Origin: Pseudomonas sp. 30_B
GTDB taxonomy: Bacteria; Pseudomonadota; Gammaproteobacteria; Pseudomonadales; Pseudomonadaceae
DNA: 64,000 bases
Direction: 5' to 3'
Assembly (NCBI RefSeq): GCF_017491605.1
Contig: NZ_JAFGYY010000006.1
Coordinates: forward strand, 221,118 to 285,117
A model generated the notes under the pieces. That model was not told the DNA's origin, did not search any database, and saw nothing but the letters and a program-made list of their open reading frames with translations. This document shows positions 33,007 to 42,918 of this stretch, one piece after another; the first letter of the stretch is position 1; each line of letters opens with the position of its first letter. The position numbers and the translations under genes were made by a program.

Positions 33007-33720
33007 ATGCTGCGTGCCGTCGCGGTCGCCCTGGCGCTGCTGCTGGGCAGCGCCGGAGCCGCTGCAGGCGAGGTGGATGCCGCCGACCACGATGCCTTCT
33101 GGCTATGGAGCGGCGTCGCCGCGCAGCCGGTGCTGGCCCAGGCGCGCACCCTCTATGTGCTGCAGGGCCAGGTCAGCGCGCCGCGCTACAAGGACGGCAA
33201 CGCCCGGCTGATCGCCCAGGGCATCGCCATTCCACGCCTGTCGAAGGGCGAGGTCTGGGTGGTCTACCGCGCCCATACCCTGCGCTGGCACGAGGATATC
33301 TACCGCACCCTGCTGGCCCAGCTGCGCCGCTGGCGTGCCGCCGGCAATCCGGTGGTGGGCGTGCAGATCGACTTCGACGCGCGCACGCGCTACCTGGGCG
33401 AGTACGTCGAATTCCTCGAGGACCTGCGCAAGCGCCTGCCGGCGGACTGCCGGCTGAGCATCACCGGGCTGATGGACTGGGGCAGCAACGCCGCGCCGGA
33501 AACCATCAATCGCCTGGCCGGCGTGGTGGACGAGGTGGTGGTGCAGACCTACCAGGGGCGGCACACCATTCCCAACTACGCGGCGTACTTGCCGCGCGTG
33601 GCCCGGCTGCAGTTGCCGTTCCGCATCGGGCTGGCGCAGTACGGGGAGTGGCAGGCGCCGGATTACCTGGCGCGGAGTCCGTGGTTCAGGGGGTATGTGG
33701 TGTTTCTGCAGAATCCGTGA
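33007..33720 (+). CDS. DUF3142 family exported protein
   Basis: A 237-residue protein with a signal peptide (AVAVALALLLGSAGAAAG). The TIM-barrel-like DUF3142 region has LYVLQGQVSAPRY, VVGVQIDFDARTRYL, LSITGLMDWGS, VVVQTYQGRHTI and FRIGLAQYGEW. The strand-end acids (DFD, MDW) resemble glycoside-hydrolase-type barrels, but no activity is established. It starts 4 nt after the previous stop, so it is co-translated with the large exported protein and they may work together in the periplasm. Confidence 0.82.
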   Translation: MLRAVAVALALLLGSAGAAAGEVDAADHDAFWLWSGVAAQPVLAQARTLYVLQGQVSAPRYKDGNARLIAQGIAIPRLSKGEVWVVYRAHTLRWHEDIYRTLLAQLRRWRAAGNPVVGVQIDFDARTRYLGEYVEFLEDLRKRLPADCRLSITGLMDWGSNAAPETINRLAGVVDEVVVQTYQGRHTIPNYAAYLPRVARLQLPFRIGLAQYGEWQAPDYLARSPWFRGYVVFLQNP

Positions 33721-33792
33721 GGACGCTCCGCTCTTCGTAGAATCGAGGGAGACGCCTAGTTCTTGCTCGCGAACCGTTTGCGCACGGGCTTT

Positions 33793-33908
33793 CCCCTCAC
33801 CCCAGCCCTCTCCCGGAGGGAGAGGGAGCCGTCCGTGCCGGCTGACGCCGACGTTTCATCCTGTGCCGATCAGTCCCCTCTCCCCTTGGGAGAGGGTTAG
33901 GGTGAGGG
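33793..33908. repeat. REPIN-like doublet of the CCCTCTCCC REP family
   Basis: Inverted units at 33793-33828 and 33875-33908 with a spacer holding GTGCCGGCTGACGCC. Just upstream, 33736-33775 holds a variant of the other family, CGTAG...GAGGGAGACGCCTAGTTC-TTGCTCGCGAAC. The 213-nt gap contains nothing else. Confidence 0.82.
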
Positions 33909-33933
33909 TGCTCTCAGGCGAAACGCAGTGCGT

Positions 33934-35337
33934 TCAACTCCCGCCACACCCGCACTTGCCGCAGTCATTCCCGCAACCACCGGCCGATACCGACTCCCGT
34001 GCATCCCTCGTGGTCCCGCCATTCAGATTGCGCATCAGCAGCGCGTACTGCAGGTCCAGCCCCTCGGGAACCGGCAGATAAACCACATGCCCATCCCCCG
34101 GCGCCACGCCGATGGATTCGCCCCGGCTGTTCTCCAGCGCCTGCAAATGCAGCGTGCGGTTGCCCGCCGGGGTCATCAGCTCGACGCTGTCGCCCACTTC
34201 GAAACGGTTCTTCACCCGCACTTCGGCCAGGCCGTTGCGGCGCTCGCCGGTGAACTCGCCGACGAACTGCTGGCGCTCGGACAGCGATTGGCCGTACTGG
34301 TAGTTCTGGTATTCGTCGTGCACGTGGCGGCGCAGGAAGCCCTCGGTGTAGCCGCGATGGGCGAGGGACTCCAGGGTGTCCATCAGGCCGCGGTCGAAGG
34401 CGCGTCCGGCGACGGCATCGTCGATGGCCTTGCGGTAGGCCTGGGCGGTGCGCGCGACGTAGTAGTGGGACTTGGTTCGGCCCTCGATCTTCAGCGAATG
34501 CACGCCCATCTGCGTTAAACGTTGTACATGCTGGATGGCGCGCAGGTCCTTGGAGTTCATGATGTAGGTGCCGTGCTCGTCCTCGAAGGCCTCCATCAGC
34601 TCGCCGGGGCGGTTGCCTTCTTCGAGCAGGAAGATGTCCTTCGTTGGTGCACCGATGCCCAGGGTCGGTTCGATGTTGCGCACCGCGTGGCCCAGTTCGT
34701 CCTCATGGGCGGCGTGGGTCTGGTACTCCCAGCGGCAGGCGTTGGTGCAGGTGCCCTGGTTCGGATCGCGGCGGTTGATGTAGCCCGACAGCAGGCAGCG
34801 CCCGGAGTAGGCCATGCACAGCGCGCCGTGGACGAAGACTTCCAGCTCCATGCCCGGCACCCGCTCGCGGATCTCGCCGATTTCTTCCAGCGACAGCTCG
34901 CGGGACAGGATCACCCGCTTGAGCCCCTGCTGGCGCCAGAACTCCACGCTGGCCCAGTTCACCGCGTTGGCCTGCACCGAGAGGTGGATATCAACCTCGG
35001 GGAAATGCTTGCGAACCAGCATGATCAGGCCGGGATCGGACATGATCAGCGCATCCGGTCCGAGGGCGATCACCGACTCGACGTCCTGCAGGAAGGTCTT
35101 CAACTTGGCGTTGTGCGGGGCGATGTTCACCACCACGTAGAGGCGCTTGCCCAGGGCGTGGGCCTCGTGGATGCCGGTGGCGAGGTTGGCGTGGTCGAAT
35201 TCGTTGTTGCGCACTCGCAGGCTGTAGCGCGGTTGGCCGGCGTAGACGGCATCGGCGCCGTAGGCGAAAGCGTGGCGCAGGCTCTTCAGCGAGCCGGCAG
35301 GGCAGAGCAGTTCGGGGGAAAACGGAGTGTGGGACAT
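33934..35337 (-). CDS. trhP: Peptidase U32-family tRNA uridine hydroxylase (TrhP/YegQ)
   Basis: A 467-residue U32-family protein. TrhP makes 5-hydroxyuridine at tRNA position 34, using prephenate, and is thought to bind an iron-sulfur cluster. Seen are the N-terminal LLCPAGSLKSLRHAFAYGAD, the central ELEVFVHGALCMAYSGRC with LLSGYINRRDPNQGTCTNAC (the U32 cysteine signature), and a C-terminal beta-barrel region. The extreme C-terminus is a Cys/Gly-rich tail (GGCGNDCGKCGCGGS). The start at 35337 (MSHTPFSPELLCPAG) is fixed by homology. It matches PA5440. Confidence 0.87.
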   Translation of the reverse strand: MSHTPFSPELLCPAGSLKSLRHAFAYGADAVYAGQPRYSLRVRNNEFDHANLATGIHEAHALGKRLYVVVNIAPHNAKLKTFLQDVESVIALGPDALIMSDPGLIMLVRKHFPEVDIHLSVQANAVNWASVEFWRQQGLKRVILSRELSLEEIGEIRERVPGMELEVFVHGALCMAYSGRCLLSGYINRRDPNQGTCTNACRWEYQTHAAHEDELGHAVRNIEPTLGIGAPTKDIFLLEEGNRPGELMEAFEDEHGTYIMNSKDLRAIQHVQRLTQMGVHSLKIEGRTKSHYYVARTAQAYRKAIDDAVAGRAFDRGLMDTLESLAHRGYTEGFLRRHVHDEYQNYQYGQSLSERQQFVGEFTGERRNGLAEVRVKNRFEVGDSVELMTPAGNRTLHLQALENSRGESIGVAPGDGHVVYLPVPEGLDLQYALLMRNLNGGTTRDARESVSAGGCGNDCGKCGCGGS

Positions 35338-35458
35338 GGTGGCGGAGCGGGCTGTGGATAAAGGCCGCCACTCTAGGGAAATCAGGGCTTGCGGGTGATG
35401 AGCGAGGTCAACGGATGCTCTATCCGCTCCCCGCGACGGCATGGCCGTCCTGCTCTTC

Positions 35459-35540
35459 GTAGGATGGGTGGAGCGCAGCGATACCCATGCTGCCGGCGCG
35501 CGGAATTGATGGGTATCGCTTCGCTCCACGCCATCCTACG
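35459..35540. repeat. Inverted repeat, GTAGGATGG-GTGGAGCG family
   Basis: A dyad of GTAGGATGGGTGGAGCGCAG-CGATACCCAT facing its inverse, in the 235-nt gap between zwf and trhP. The same unit opens the repeat cluster at 43837. Confidence 0.8.
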
Positions 35541-35572
35541 CAGCGTTCATCCTGCGAAGTTGGGTTGGCGCA

Positions 35573-37045
35573 TCACTCCAGCCATTTGCGGCCCTGCAAC
35601 TCCAGCAGCGTCTGCGCCTGCTCCGGCCCATTGCTGCCGGCCGGGTAGGGGCGCGGGCTCTGGTAGTGCTCCTGCCAACCGGCGAGGATCGGGTCGACCC
35701 AGCTCCAGGCGGCTTCCACCTCGTCGCGGCGCATGAACAGCGTCGAGTCGCCCTCGATCACGTCCAGCAGCAGGCGCTCGTAGGCGTCCCAGCGGCGCTT
35801 GTTGCGGCTGAAGGCCTCGGCCAGGTTGAGGTCCAGTTCCACCGGCTCCAGCTGCATGCCCTTGCCCGGTGCCTTGGCCATCAGCTGCACGCTGATGCGC
35901 TCTTCCGGCTGCAACCTTATCCACAGGCGGTTGGCGGTGCTGGCGGCGCCGATCAGGCCGTTCGGCGCCGGCTTGAACTGGATGACGATCTCCGAACACT
36001 TCTTCGCCATGCGTTTGCCGGTGCGCAGATAGAACGGCACGCCGGACCAGCGCCAGTTGTCGATCTCGGCCTGTACGGCGACGAAGGTCTCTGTATCGCT
36101 GTCGTTGTCGACATTTTTCTCGAACCAGTAGGCCGGCACCTCCTGCCCGCCGATGTGCCCGGCGGTGTACTGGCCGCGCACGGTCTTGTCCTGCACGTCC
36201 TGCCCGGAAATCGGCTTGAGCGCCTGGAGGATTTTCACCTTCTCGTTGCGCACCGCTTCGGCGTCGAAGCGCACCGGCGCTTCCATCGTCACCAGGCAGA
36301 GCAGCTGCAGCAGGTGGTTCTGCACCATGTCGCGCATGGCGCCGGCCTGGTCGTAGTAGGCGCCGCGGTTCTCCACGCCCAGGGTCTCGTTGACGGTGAT
36401 CTGCACGTGGTCGATGTGCCCGTTGCGCCACACCGGCTCGAACAGGGTGTTGGCGAAGCGCAGGGCCATCAGGTTCTGCACGGTTTCCTTGCCCAGGTAG
36501 TGATCGATGCGGAACACCCGAGATTCGTCGAATACCTCGCCGATGGCCTGGTTGATCGCCAGCGCCGAGTCCAGCGAATGGCCCAGCGGCTTCTCCAGCA
36601 CGATGCGCGCCAGGGGGCCGGCCAGCCCGGCGACCTTGAGGTTCTGCGCGATCGGTGCGAACAGGCTCGGCGCGGTGGCCAGGTAATGCACCAGCACGCG
36701 GCCTTCGCTGCGCTTGAGCGCCTTGGCCAGACGGCCGAAGTCGGCGCTCTGCGAGGCGTCCATCGCCAGGTATTCCAGGCGTTGGGCAAAACTGCGCCAG
36801 GCCTCGGCGGAAAAGTCGTTGCGCGCCACCTGGGCGCGGCAGTTGCGTTCGGCCAGGGCGAGGTAGGAGGCGGTGTCGCGGTTACTGCGGGCGAGGGCGA
36901 AGATCCGCGTATCGGCCGGCAGGCGGTTTTCCCGGTGCAGGTGGTAGAGCGCCGGCAGCAGCTTGTGCAGGGCGAGGTCGCCGCTACCGCCGAACACCAG
37001 GATGTCGCAGGAGCCGGGGAGACTAGGGCTGGCGGGCGTATTCAA
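35573..37045 (-). CDS. zwf: Glucose-6-phosphate 1-dehydrogenase (second-copy type)
   Basis: A 490-residue enzyme that oxidises glucose 6-phosphate to 6-phosphogluconolactone with NAD(P), feeding the Entner-Doudoroff and pentose phosphate routes. The dinucleotide motif FGGSGDLALHKLLPALYHL is near residue 18. The active site RIDHYLGKETVQNLM carries the catalytic His near residue 180, and lysine-containing VLEKPLGHSLDSA precedes it. By order it equals PAO1 PA5439 and P. putida zwf-3, not the zwf beside edd/eda. It is divergent from a HexR-like regulator across 90 nt with a HexR-type operator. Confidence 0.95.
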   Translation of the reverse strand: MNTPASPSLPGSCDILVFGGSGDLALHKLLPALYHLHRENRLPADTRIFALARSNRDTASYLALAERNCRAQVARNDFSAEAWRSFAQRLEYLAMDASQSADFGRLAKALKRSEGRVLVHYLATAPSLFAPIAQNLKVAGLAGPLARIVLEKPLGHSLDSALAINQAIGEVFDESRVFRIDHYLGKETVQNLMALRFANTLFEPVWRNGHIDHVQITVNETLGVENRGAYYDQAGAMRDMVQNHLLQLLCLVTMEAPVRFDAEAVRNEKVKILQALKPISGQDVQDKTVRGQYTAGHIGGQEVPAYWFEKNVDNDSDTETFVAVQAEIDNWRWSGVPFYLRTGKRMAKKCSEIVIQFKPAPNGLIGAASTANRLWIRLQPEERISVQLMAKAPGKGMQLEPVELDLNLAEAFSRNKRRWDAYERLLLDVIEGDSTLFMRRDEVEAAWSWVDPILAGWQEHYQSPRPYPAGSNGPEQAQTLLELQGRKWLE

Positions 37046-37074
37046 GACTTATTCCCTGGGCGTGGCGTGTCGAT

Positions 37075-37091
37075 TTGTAGTATAACTACAA
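37075..37091. promoter_or_regulatory. HexR-type operator between zwf and the RpiR-family gene
   Basis: TTGTAGTATAACTACAA is a dyad with 7-bp arms around ATA. Its core TGTAGTATAACTACA fits the gammaproteobacterial HexR consensus TGTARTWWWAYTACA. It lies 30 nt before zwf and 45 nt before the regulator start, a position suited to repress both. KDPG would be the expected inducer if the regulator behaves like HexR. Confidence 0.75.
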
Positions 37092-37135
37092 CAAGACTAC
37101 AGAATTCTCAGACAATCATCACCGAGCCTACCCCT

Positions 37136-38020
37136 GTGAACCTTTTGCAGCACATTGCCCAGTCGCGTCATCTGCTCCGCAAGTCGGAGCTCAAGGTTGC
37201 CGATCACGTGATGCAGGACCCTGCATCGGTCATGCACAGCTCCATGGCGGACCTCGCCCATGGCGTTGGCGTCAGCGAGCCGACCATCGTGCGCTTCTGC
37301 CGCGCCATCGGCTGCAGCGGTTTCCAGGACCTCAAGCTCAAGCTGGCGCAGAGCCTGGCCGCCGGTGCCAGCTTCGGCCAGTTCTCGATCAACGAGACCG
37401 ACTCGGTGGCGGACTTCAGCCTGAAGATCTTCGACACCACCCTGCACTCGCTGATGGAAGTGCGCGAGCACCTCGATACCCACGCCCTGGAGCGCGCCAT
37501 TGCGGCCATCGCCCATGCCCAGCGCGTGGAGTTCTACGGCTTCGGCGCGTCCGGCGCGGTGGCGGCGGATGCCCAGCACAAGTTCTTCCGCCTGCTGCTC
37601 TCGGCGGCTGCCTATTCCGACCCGCACATGCAGGCCATGTCGGCGGTGACCCTCAAGCCCTCGGACGTGGCCATCTGCATCTCCCAGTCCGGCCGCTCCA
37701 AGGACCTGCTGGTGACCGCCAACCTGGTGCGCGAGGCCGGCGCCACGCTGATCACCCTGTGCCCCAGCCAGACCCCGCTGGCGGACCTCGCCACGGTCAA
37801 CCTGGCGGTGGACGTGCACGAGGACACCGACATCTACACCCCGCTGACCTCGCGTATCGCCCACCTGGTGGTGATCGACGTGCTGGCGATGGGCGTGGCC
37901 ATGGCCCGCGGCCCGGACCTGGTGAATCACCTCAAGAGCGTGAAGCGCAGCCTGCGTAGCCTGCGCCTGTCGCCGAAAGTGGTGAAGAGCCACGAGGAGC
38001 GCCCGGAAGAGGCGTCCTAA
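37136..38020 (+). CDS. RpiR-family (HexR-like) sugar-phosphate regulator
   Basis: A 294-residue regulator. The N-terminal HTH_6 domain, residues 1-77, has LRKSELKVADHV and GVSEPTIVRFCRAIG. The SIS sugar-isomerase domain, residues 120-260, has FYGFGASGAVAADAQHKFF and ICISQSGRSKDLL. It begins with GTG at 37136; no earlier start fits the family. It differs from canonical HexR at the N-terminus, and by order equals PAO1 PA5438. It very likely binds the TGTAGTATAACTACA dyad to control itself and zwf. A phosphorylated sugar acid ligand is inferred. Confidence 0.88.
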   Translation: MNLLQHIAQSRHLLRKSELKVADHVMQDPASVMHSSMADLAHGVGVSEPTIVRFCRAIGCSGFQDLKLKLAQSLAAGASFGQFSINETDSVADFSLKIFDTTLHSLMEVREHLDTHALERAIAAIAHAQRVEFYGFGASGAVAADAQHKFFRLLLSAAAYSDPHMQAMSAVTLKPSDVAICISQSGRSKDLLVTANLVREAGATLITLCPSQTPLADLATVNLAVDVHEDTDIYTPLTSRIAHLVVIDVLAMGVAMARGPDLVNHLKSVKRSLRSLRLSPKVVKSHEERPEEAS

Positions 38021-38029
38021 GCGCTTTTG

Positions 38030-38122
38030 TGTAGGAGCGAGGGGGACGCCTAGTTCTTGCTCGCGAATGGATTTTCCGGCGGCTTCAGGGTTGGACGGTT
38101 CGCGAGCAAGCTCGCTCCTACA
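38030..38122. repeat. BIME-type inverted repeat with variant left arm
   Basis: The right arm is the usual TTCGCGAGCAAGCTCGCTCC-TACA. The left arm carries GGGGGACGCCTAGTTC inside the unit. The same altered arm occurs at 33736-33775 and, inverted, at 46209-46248. It lies directly after the HexR-like gene. Confidence 0.8.
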
Positions 38123-38238
38123 AAACCAGCCTGACTACCGCCCGTCGGCGTCACCGGTGCTTCACCGCCACGTCGTCAAACGGTCATCCGTCGTCAGCAT
38201 GCTGGCGTCTCCAGCCCTTCGGCCTTGGGAGATGCGAG

Positions 38239-38454
38239 ATGCCCCGCCATATCGACGACACCCAGCTCCAACTGGACGCCAAGACCCGCCGCAAGATTGA
38301 AGATCAGCGGCGCATGCAGTTCCGCCGCGCCATCGAAGACCGCATGGAGGCGCAGCGCCTCGCCGTGGAAACCTCCGATTACCCCGACCTGATCGCCGTC
38401 GCCTACCTCACTTCTGCGCGGGCGGGCCGGCGAAGCGCTCGGCCAGCTGGCTGA
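38239..38454 (+). CDS. PA3496-family small putative regulatory protein
   Basis: A 71-residue basic, highly charged helical protein: DAKTRRKIEDQRRMQFRRAI then EDRMEAQRLAVETSDYPDLI. It resembles the short PA3496-family proteins of Pseudomonas, usually about 60 residues. The last 15-20 residues (SARAGRRSARPAG) look non-conserved and run 47 nt into the convergent pycR gene, so the normal stop may have been lost. Function unknown; a nucleic-acid-binding role would be only a guess from charge. Confidence 0.55.
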   Translation: MPRHIDDTQLQLDAKTRRKIEDQRRMQFRRAIEDRMEAQRLAVETSDYPDLIAVAYLTSARAGRRSARPAG

Positions 38455-39358
38455 TCAGCGCCCGCTCTTCACGGATGAAGGCGACGAACGCCTGGGCCAC
38501 CGGGCTCAGGCGCTTGCCGCGGGCGTGTACCAGACACCAGCTGCGGTACAGCGGCAGCTCTTCCACCGGCAGTTCGCGCAACAGGCCCGAGTGCAGTTCG
38601 CGGCTGACCGCATGGCGCGGCAGCAGCGCCAGGCCCAGGCCGGCCAGCACGCCTTCCCGCGAGCCCTCCAGCGAGGCGAATTCCAGCGTCTGCGGGAAAT
38701 GCGCGCGCTTCTGCTGGAAGTGTTCCTCGCAGGCCTTGCGCGTGCCCGAACCGGGCTCGCGGACCAGCAGCGGGTAGGGCTCCAGGTCCTTCAGCGACAG
38801 CTTGGCCGCGTTGCACAGCGGGTGGTCCGGCGGCGCCACGGCGACGATCGGGTTGTTCAGGAAGGGCAGGAACTCCAGGGCCATGTCCTGCGGCACCAGG
38901 GACATGATCACCAGGTCGTCGCGGTTGTCCGAGAGACGCTTGATCGCCTGGGCGCGGTTGACCACCGTGAGGTTCAGGCTGACATCCGGGTGCTGCGCGT
39001 GGAAGGCGGCGAACAGGTGCGGAGTGATGTACTTGGCGCTGGACTCCACCGCCAGACGCAGCTGGCCCTGCAGCGAACCCTTGAGGTCGGAGAGGTTCAT
39101 GTCCAGCACTTCCAGGCGCTGGAAGATGTCGTTGGTGGCGCGCAGCAGGGCGTCGGCGGCGTCGGTCTGGTAGAGCTTCTTGCCGATGTATTCGAACAGC
39201 GGCTGGCCGACCAGTTCTTCCAGCTGGCGAATCTGCAGGCTGACCGCCGGCTGGGTCAGCGCCATTTCCTCGGCCGCCCGGCTGTAGGAACGGCTTTCGC
39301 ACACTGCGCGGAAAACCTGCAGCTGGCGAAGGGTCATACGCATCAATGACTTACGCAT
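38408..39358 (-). CDS. pycR: LysR-family regulator PycR
   Basis: A 316-residue LysR-type regulator. The N-terminal helix-turn-helix is in VFRAVCESRSYSRAAEEMA then LTQPAVSLQIRQLEELVG. The effector domain from about residue 95 begins LRLAVESSAKYITPHLFA. It is divergent from pycA across 213 nt that hold the dyad ATAAAG-N4-CTTTAT, matching PAO1 PA5437 (PycR), a regulator of the pyruvate carboxylase genes and of virulence-related metabolism. The start ATG 39358 has AGACAGG upstream. The effector is not known from the sequence. Confidence 0.9.
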   Translation of the reverse strand: MRKSLMRMTLRQLQVFRAVCESRSYSRAAEEMALTQPAVSLQIRQLEELVGQPLFEYIGKKLYQTDAADALLRATNDIFQRLEVLDMNLSDLKGSLQGQLRLAVESSAKYITPHLFAAFHAQHPDVSLNLTVVNRAQAIKRLSDNRDDLVIMSLVPQDMALEFLPFLNNPIVAVAPPDHPLCNAAKLSLKDLEPYPLLVREPGSGTRKACEEHFQQKRAHFPQTLEFASLEGSREGVLAGLGLALLPRHAVSRELHSGLLRELPVEELPLYRSWCLVHARGKRLSPVAQAFVAFIREERALISQLAERFAGPPAQK

Positions 39359-39393
39359 AGAAGCCTGTCTTTTGGCGGTATTTTTGAATGACT

Positions 39394-39409
39394 ATAAAGC
39401 ATTCTTTAT
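39394..39409. promoter_or_regulatory. Candidate PycR operator
   Basis: The dyad ATAAAG-CATT-CTTTAT sits 35 nt upstream of pycR and about 160 nt upstream of pycA, in an AT-rich island (39379-39440) that stands out from the GC-rich surroundings. Position and symmetry fit a LysR recognition site with negative autoregulation. Confidence 0.45.
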
Positions 39410-39571
39410 GGCTACCCCAATAATTATTGATTTTGGTTAATCCTCCTTCCCGCGCTAGGGTAAATCCCACGCCGGAACCCGCTCCGGCCCACACGTCCAG
39501 CTGCCGCCACCGGCGCTGCCGATTGGTTTTTACGCCGGGGTCCCAAAGGCCCGGGCCGAGGGAAAGCCGTA

Positions 39572-40987
<1,416 letters not shown>

Positions 40988-40997
40988 GGATCATCGA

Positions 40998-42806
40998 ATG
41001 AGCAAGAAAGTCACCGTCACCGATACCATCCTGCGCGACGCCCACCAGTCGCTGCTGGCGACCCGGATGCGCACCGAAGACATGCTGCCGATCTGCGACA
41101 AGCTCGACCAGGTCGGCTACTGGTCGCTGGAAGTCTGGGGCGGCGCCACCTTCGACGCCTGCGTGCGCTTCCTCAAGGAAGACCCGTGGGAGCGCCTGCG
41201 CAAGCTCAAGGCCGCGCTGCCCAACACCCGCCTGCAGATGCTCCTGCGCGGGCAGAACCTGCTGGGCTACCGCCACTACAGCGATGACGTGGTCCGTGCC
41301 TTCGTCGCCAAGGCTGCGGTCAACGGCATCGACGTGTTCCGCATCTTCGACGCGATGAACGACGTGCGTAACCTGCGCGTTTCCATCGAAGCGGTGAAGG
41401 CCGCCGGCAAGCACGCCCAGGGCACCATCTGCTACACCACCAGCCCCGTGCACACCATCGAGGCCTTCGTTGCCCAGGGCCGCGCCATGGCGGACATGGG
41501 CGTGGACTCCATCGCCATCAAGGACATGGCCGGCCTGCTGACCCCCTACGCCACCGGCGAACTGGTCAAGGCGCTGAAAGACGCGCTGCCGCTGGACGTG
41601 GTCGTGCACTCCCACGACACCGCCGGCGTGGCCAGCATGTGCCAGCTGAAGGCTGTCGAGAACGGCGCCGACCGCATCGACACCGCCATCTCCAGCATGG
41701 CCTGGGGCACCAGCCACCCGGGTACCGAGTCCATGGTTGCCGCCCTGCGCGACACCCCGTTTGACACCGGCCTGGACCTGGAACTGATCCAGGAAATCGG
41801 CATGTACTTCCACGCCGTGCGCAAGAAGTACCACCAGTTCGAGAGCGAGTTCACCGGCGTGGACACCCGCGTGCAGGTCAACCAGGTGCCGGGCGGGATG
41901 ATTTCCAACCTGGCCAACCAGCTCAAGGAGCAGGGCGCGCTGAACCGCATGCCGGAAGTGCTGGCGGAAATCCCGCGCGTTCGCGAAGACCTGGGCTTCC
42001 CGCCCCTGGTCACCCCGACCTCGCAGATCGTCGGCACCCAGGCGTTCTTCAACGTACTGGCCGGCGAGCGCTACAAGACCATCACCAACGAGGTGAAGCT
42101 GTACCTGCAGGGCCGCTACGGCAAGGCGCCGGGCAAGATCGACGAGACGCTGCGCCGCCAGGCCATCGGCAACGAGGAAGTCATCGACGTCCGTCCGGCC
42201 GACCTGATCAAGCCGGAACTGAACAAGCTGCGCGAGGAAATCGGCAGCCTGGCCAAGTCCGAAGAGGACGTGCTGACCTACGCCATGTTCCCGGATATCG
42301 GCCGCAAGTTCCTCGAAGAGCGTGCCGCCGGCACCCTGAAACCCGAAGAGCTGCTGCCGATCCCCAACGGCAAGGGCGTCGCTGCGGCCGGCGGTGAAGG
42401 CGTGCCGACCGAGTTCGTGGTCGACGTGCATGGCGAGAGCTACCGCGTGGACATCACCGGCGTCGGCGTGAAGACCGACGGCAAGCGCCACTTCTACTTG
42501 TCCGTGGACGGCATGCCGGAAGAGGTGGTGTTCGAGCCGCTCAACGAGTTCGTCAGCGGTGGCGGCAGCAAGCGCAAGAACGCCAGCGAGCCGGGCCACG
42601 TTACGACCACCATGCCGGGCAACATCGTCGACGTGCTGGTGAAGGAAGGCGACAGCGTCAAGGCCGGCCAGGCCGTGCTGATCACCGAAGCGATGAAGAT
42701 GGAAACCGAGGTGCAGGCGGGCATCGCCGGCACCGTGAAGGCCATTCACGTGGCCAAGGGCGACCGGGTCAACCCCGGTGAGATCCTGGTAGAAATTGAA
42801 GGCTGA
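40998..42806 (+). CDS. pycB: Pyruvate carboxylase subunit B (carboxyltransferase-biotinyl; OadA-like)
   Basis: A 602-residue subunit carrying the carboxyltransferase barrel and biotin carrier. The N-terminus VTDTILRDAHQSLLATRMRT holds the metal-site Asp. HSHDTAGVASMCQLKAVENG gives the Zn/Mn-binding HxH region, and the PYC_OADA domain continues to about residue 460. The C-terminal biotinyl domain has EAMKMETE with biotinylated Lys567. No membrane beta/gamma subunit genes follow, so this is anaplerotic PycB rather than a sodium-pumping oxaloacetate decarboxylase. A strong terminator follows. Confidence 0.95.
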   Translation: MSKKVTVTDTILRDAHQSLLATRMRTEDMLPICDKLDQVGYWSLEVWGGATFDACVRFLKEDPWERLRKLKAALPNTRLQMLLRGQNLLGYRHYSDDVVRAFVAKAAVNGIDVFRIFDAMNDVRNLRVSIEAVKAAGKHAQGTICYTTSPVHTIEAFVAQGRAMADMGVDSIAIKDMAGLLTPYATGELVKALKDALPLDVVVHSHDTAGVASMCQLKAVENGADRIDTAISSMAWGTSHPGTESMVAALRDTPFDTGLDLELIQEIGMYFHAVRKKYHQFESEFTGVDTRVQVNQVPGGMISNLANQLKEQGALNRMPEVLAEIPRVREDLGFPPLVTPTSQIVGTQAFFNVLAGERYKTITNEVKLYLQGRYGKAPGKIDETLRRQAIGNEEVIDVRPADLIKPELNKLREEIGSLAKSEEDVLTYAMFPDIGRKFLEERAAGTLKPEELLPIPNGKGVAAAGGEGVPTEFVVDVHGESYRVDITGVGVKTDGKRHFYLSVDGMPEEVVFEPLNEFVSGGGSKRKNASEPGHVTTTMPGNIVDVLVKEGDSVKAGQAVLITEAMKMETEVQAGIAGTVKAIHVAKGDRVNPGEILVEIEG

Positions 42807-42840
42807 CCAAGGACAGACGGGTCTTTAAGGTTCAGTCCCC

Positions 42841-42869
42841 GGGGGAGCACGATGCTCCCCCTTTTTTTT
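42841..42869 (+). terminator. Intrinsic terminator of pycA-pycB
   Basis: A perfect 9-bp stem GGGGGAGCA/TGCTCCCCC, a 3-nt loop and eight Ts (42862-42869), 35 nt after the pycB stop. Confidence 0.93.
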
Positions 42870-42918
42870 GCCTGCGCGATGGGCGTGCGCCGGGAAGGGC
42901 GCACGCCGCTGCGGGACT

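Noticed and set aside
40998..42806. Sodium-pumping oxaloacetate decarboxylase alpha subunit
   Set aside because: No oadB or oadG genes are adjacent; the partner is a biotin carboxylase gene, which makes a pyruvate carboxylase.
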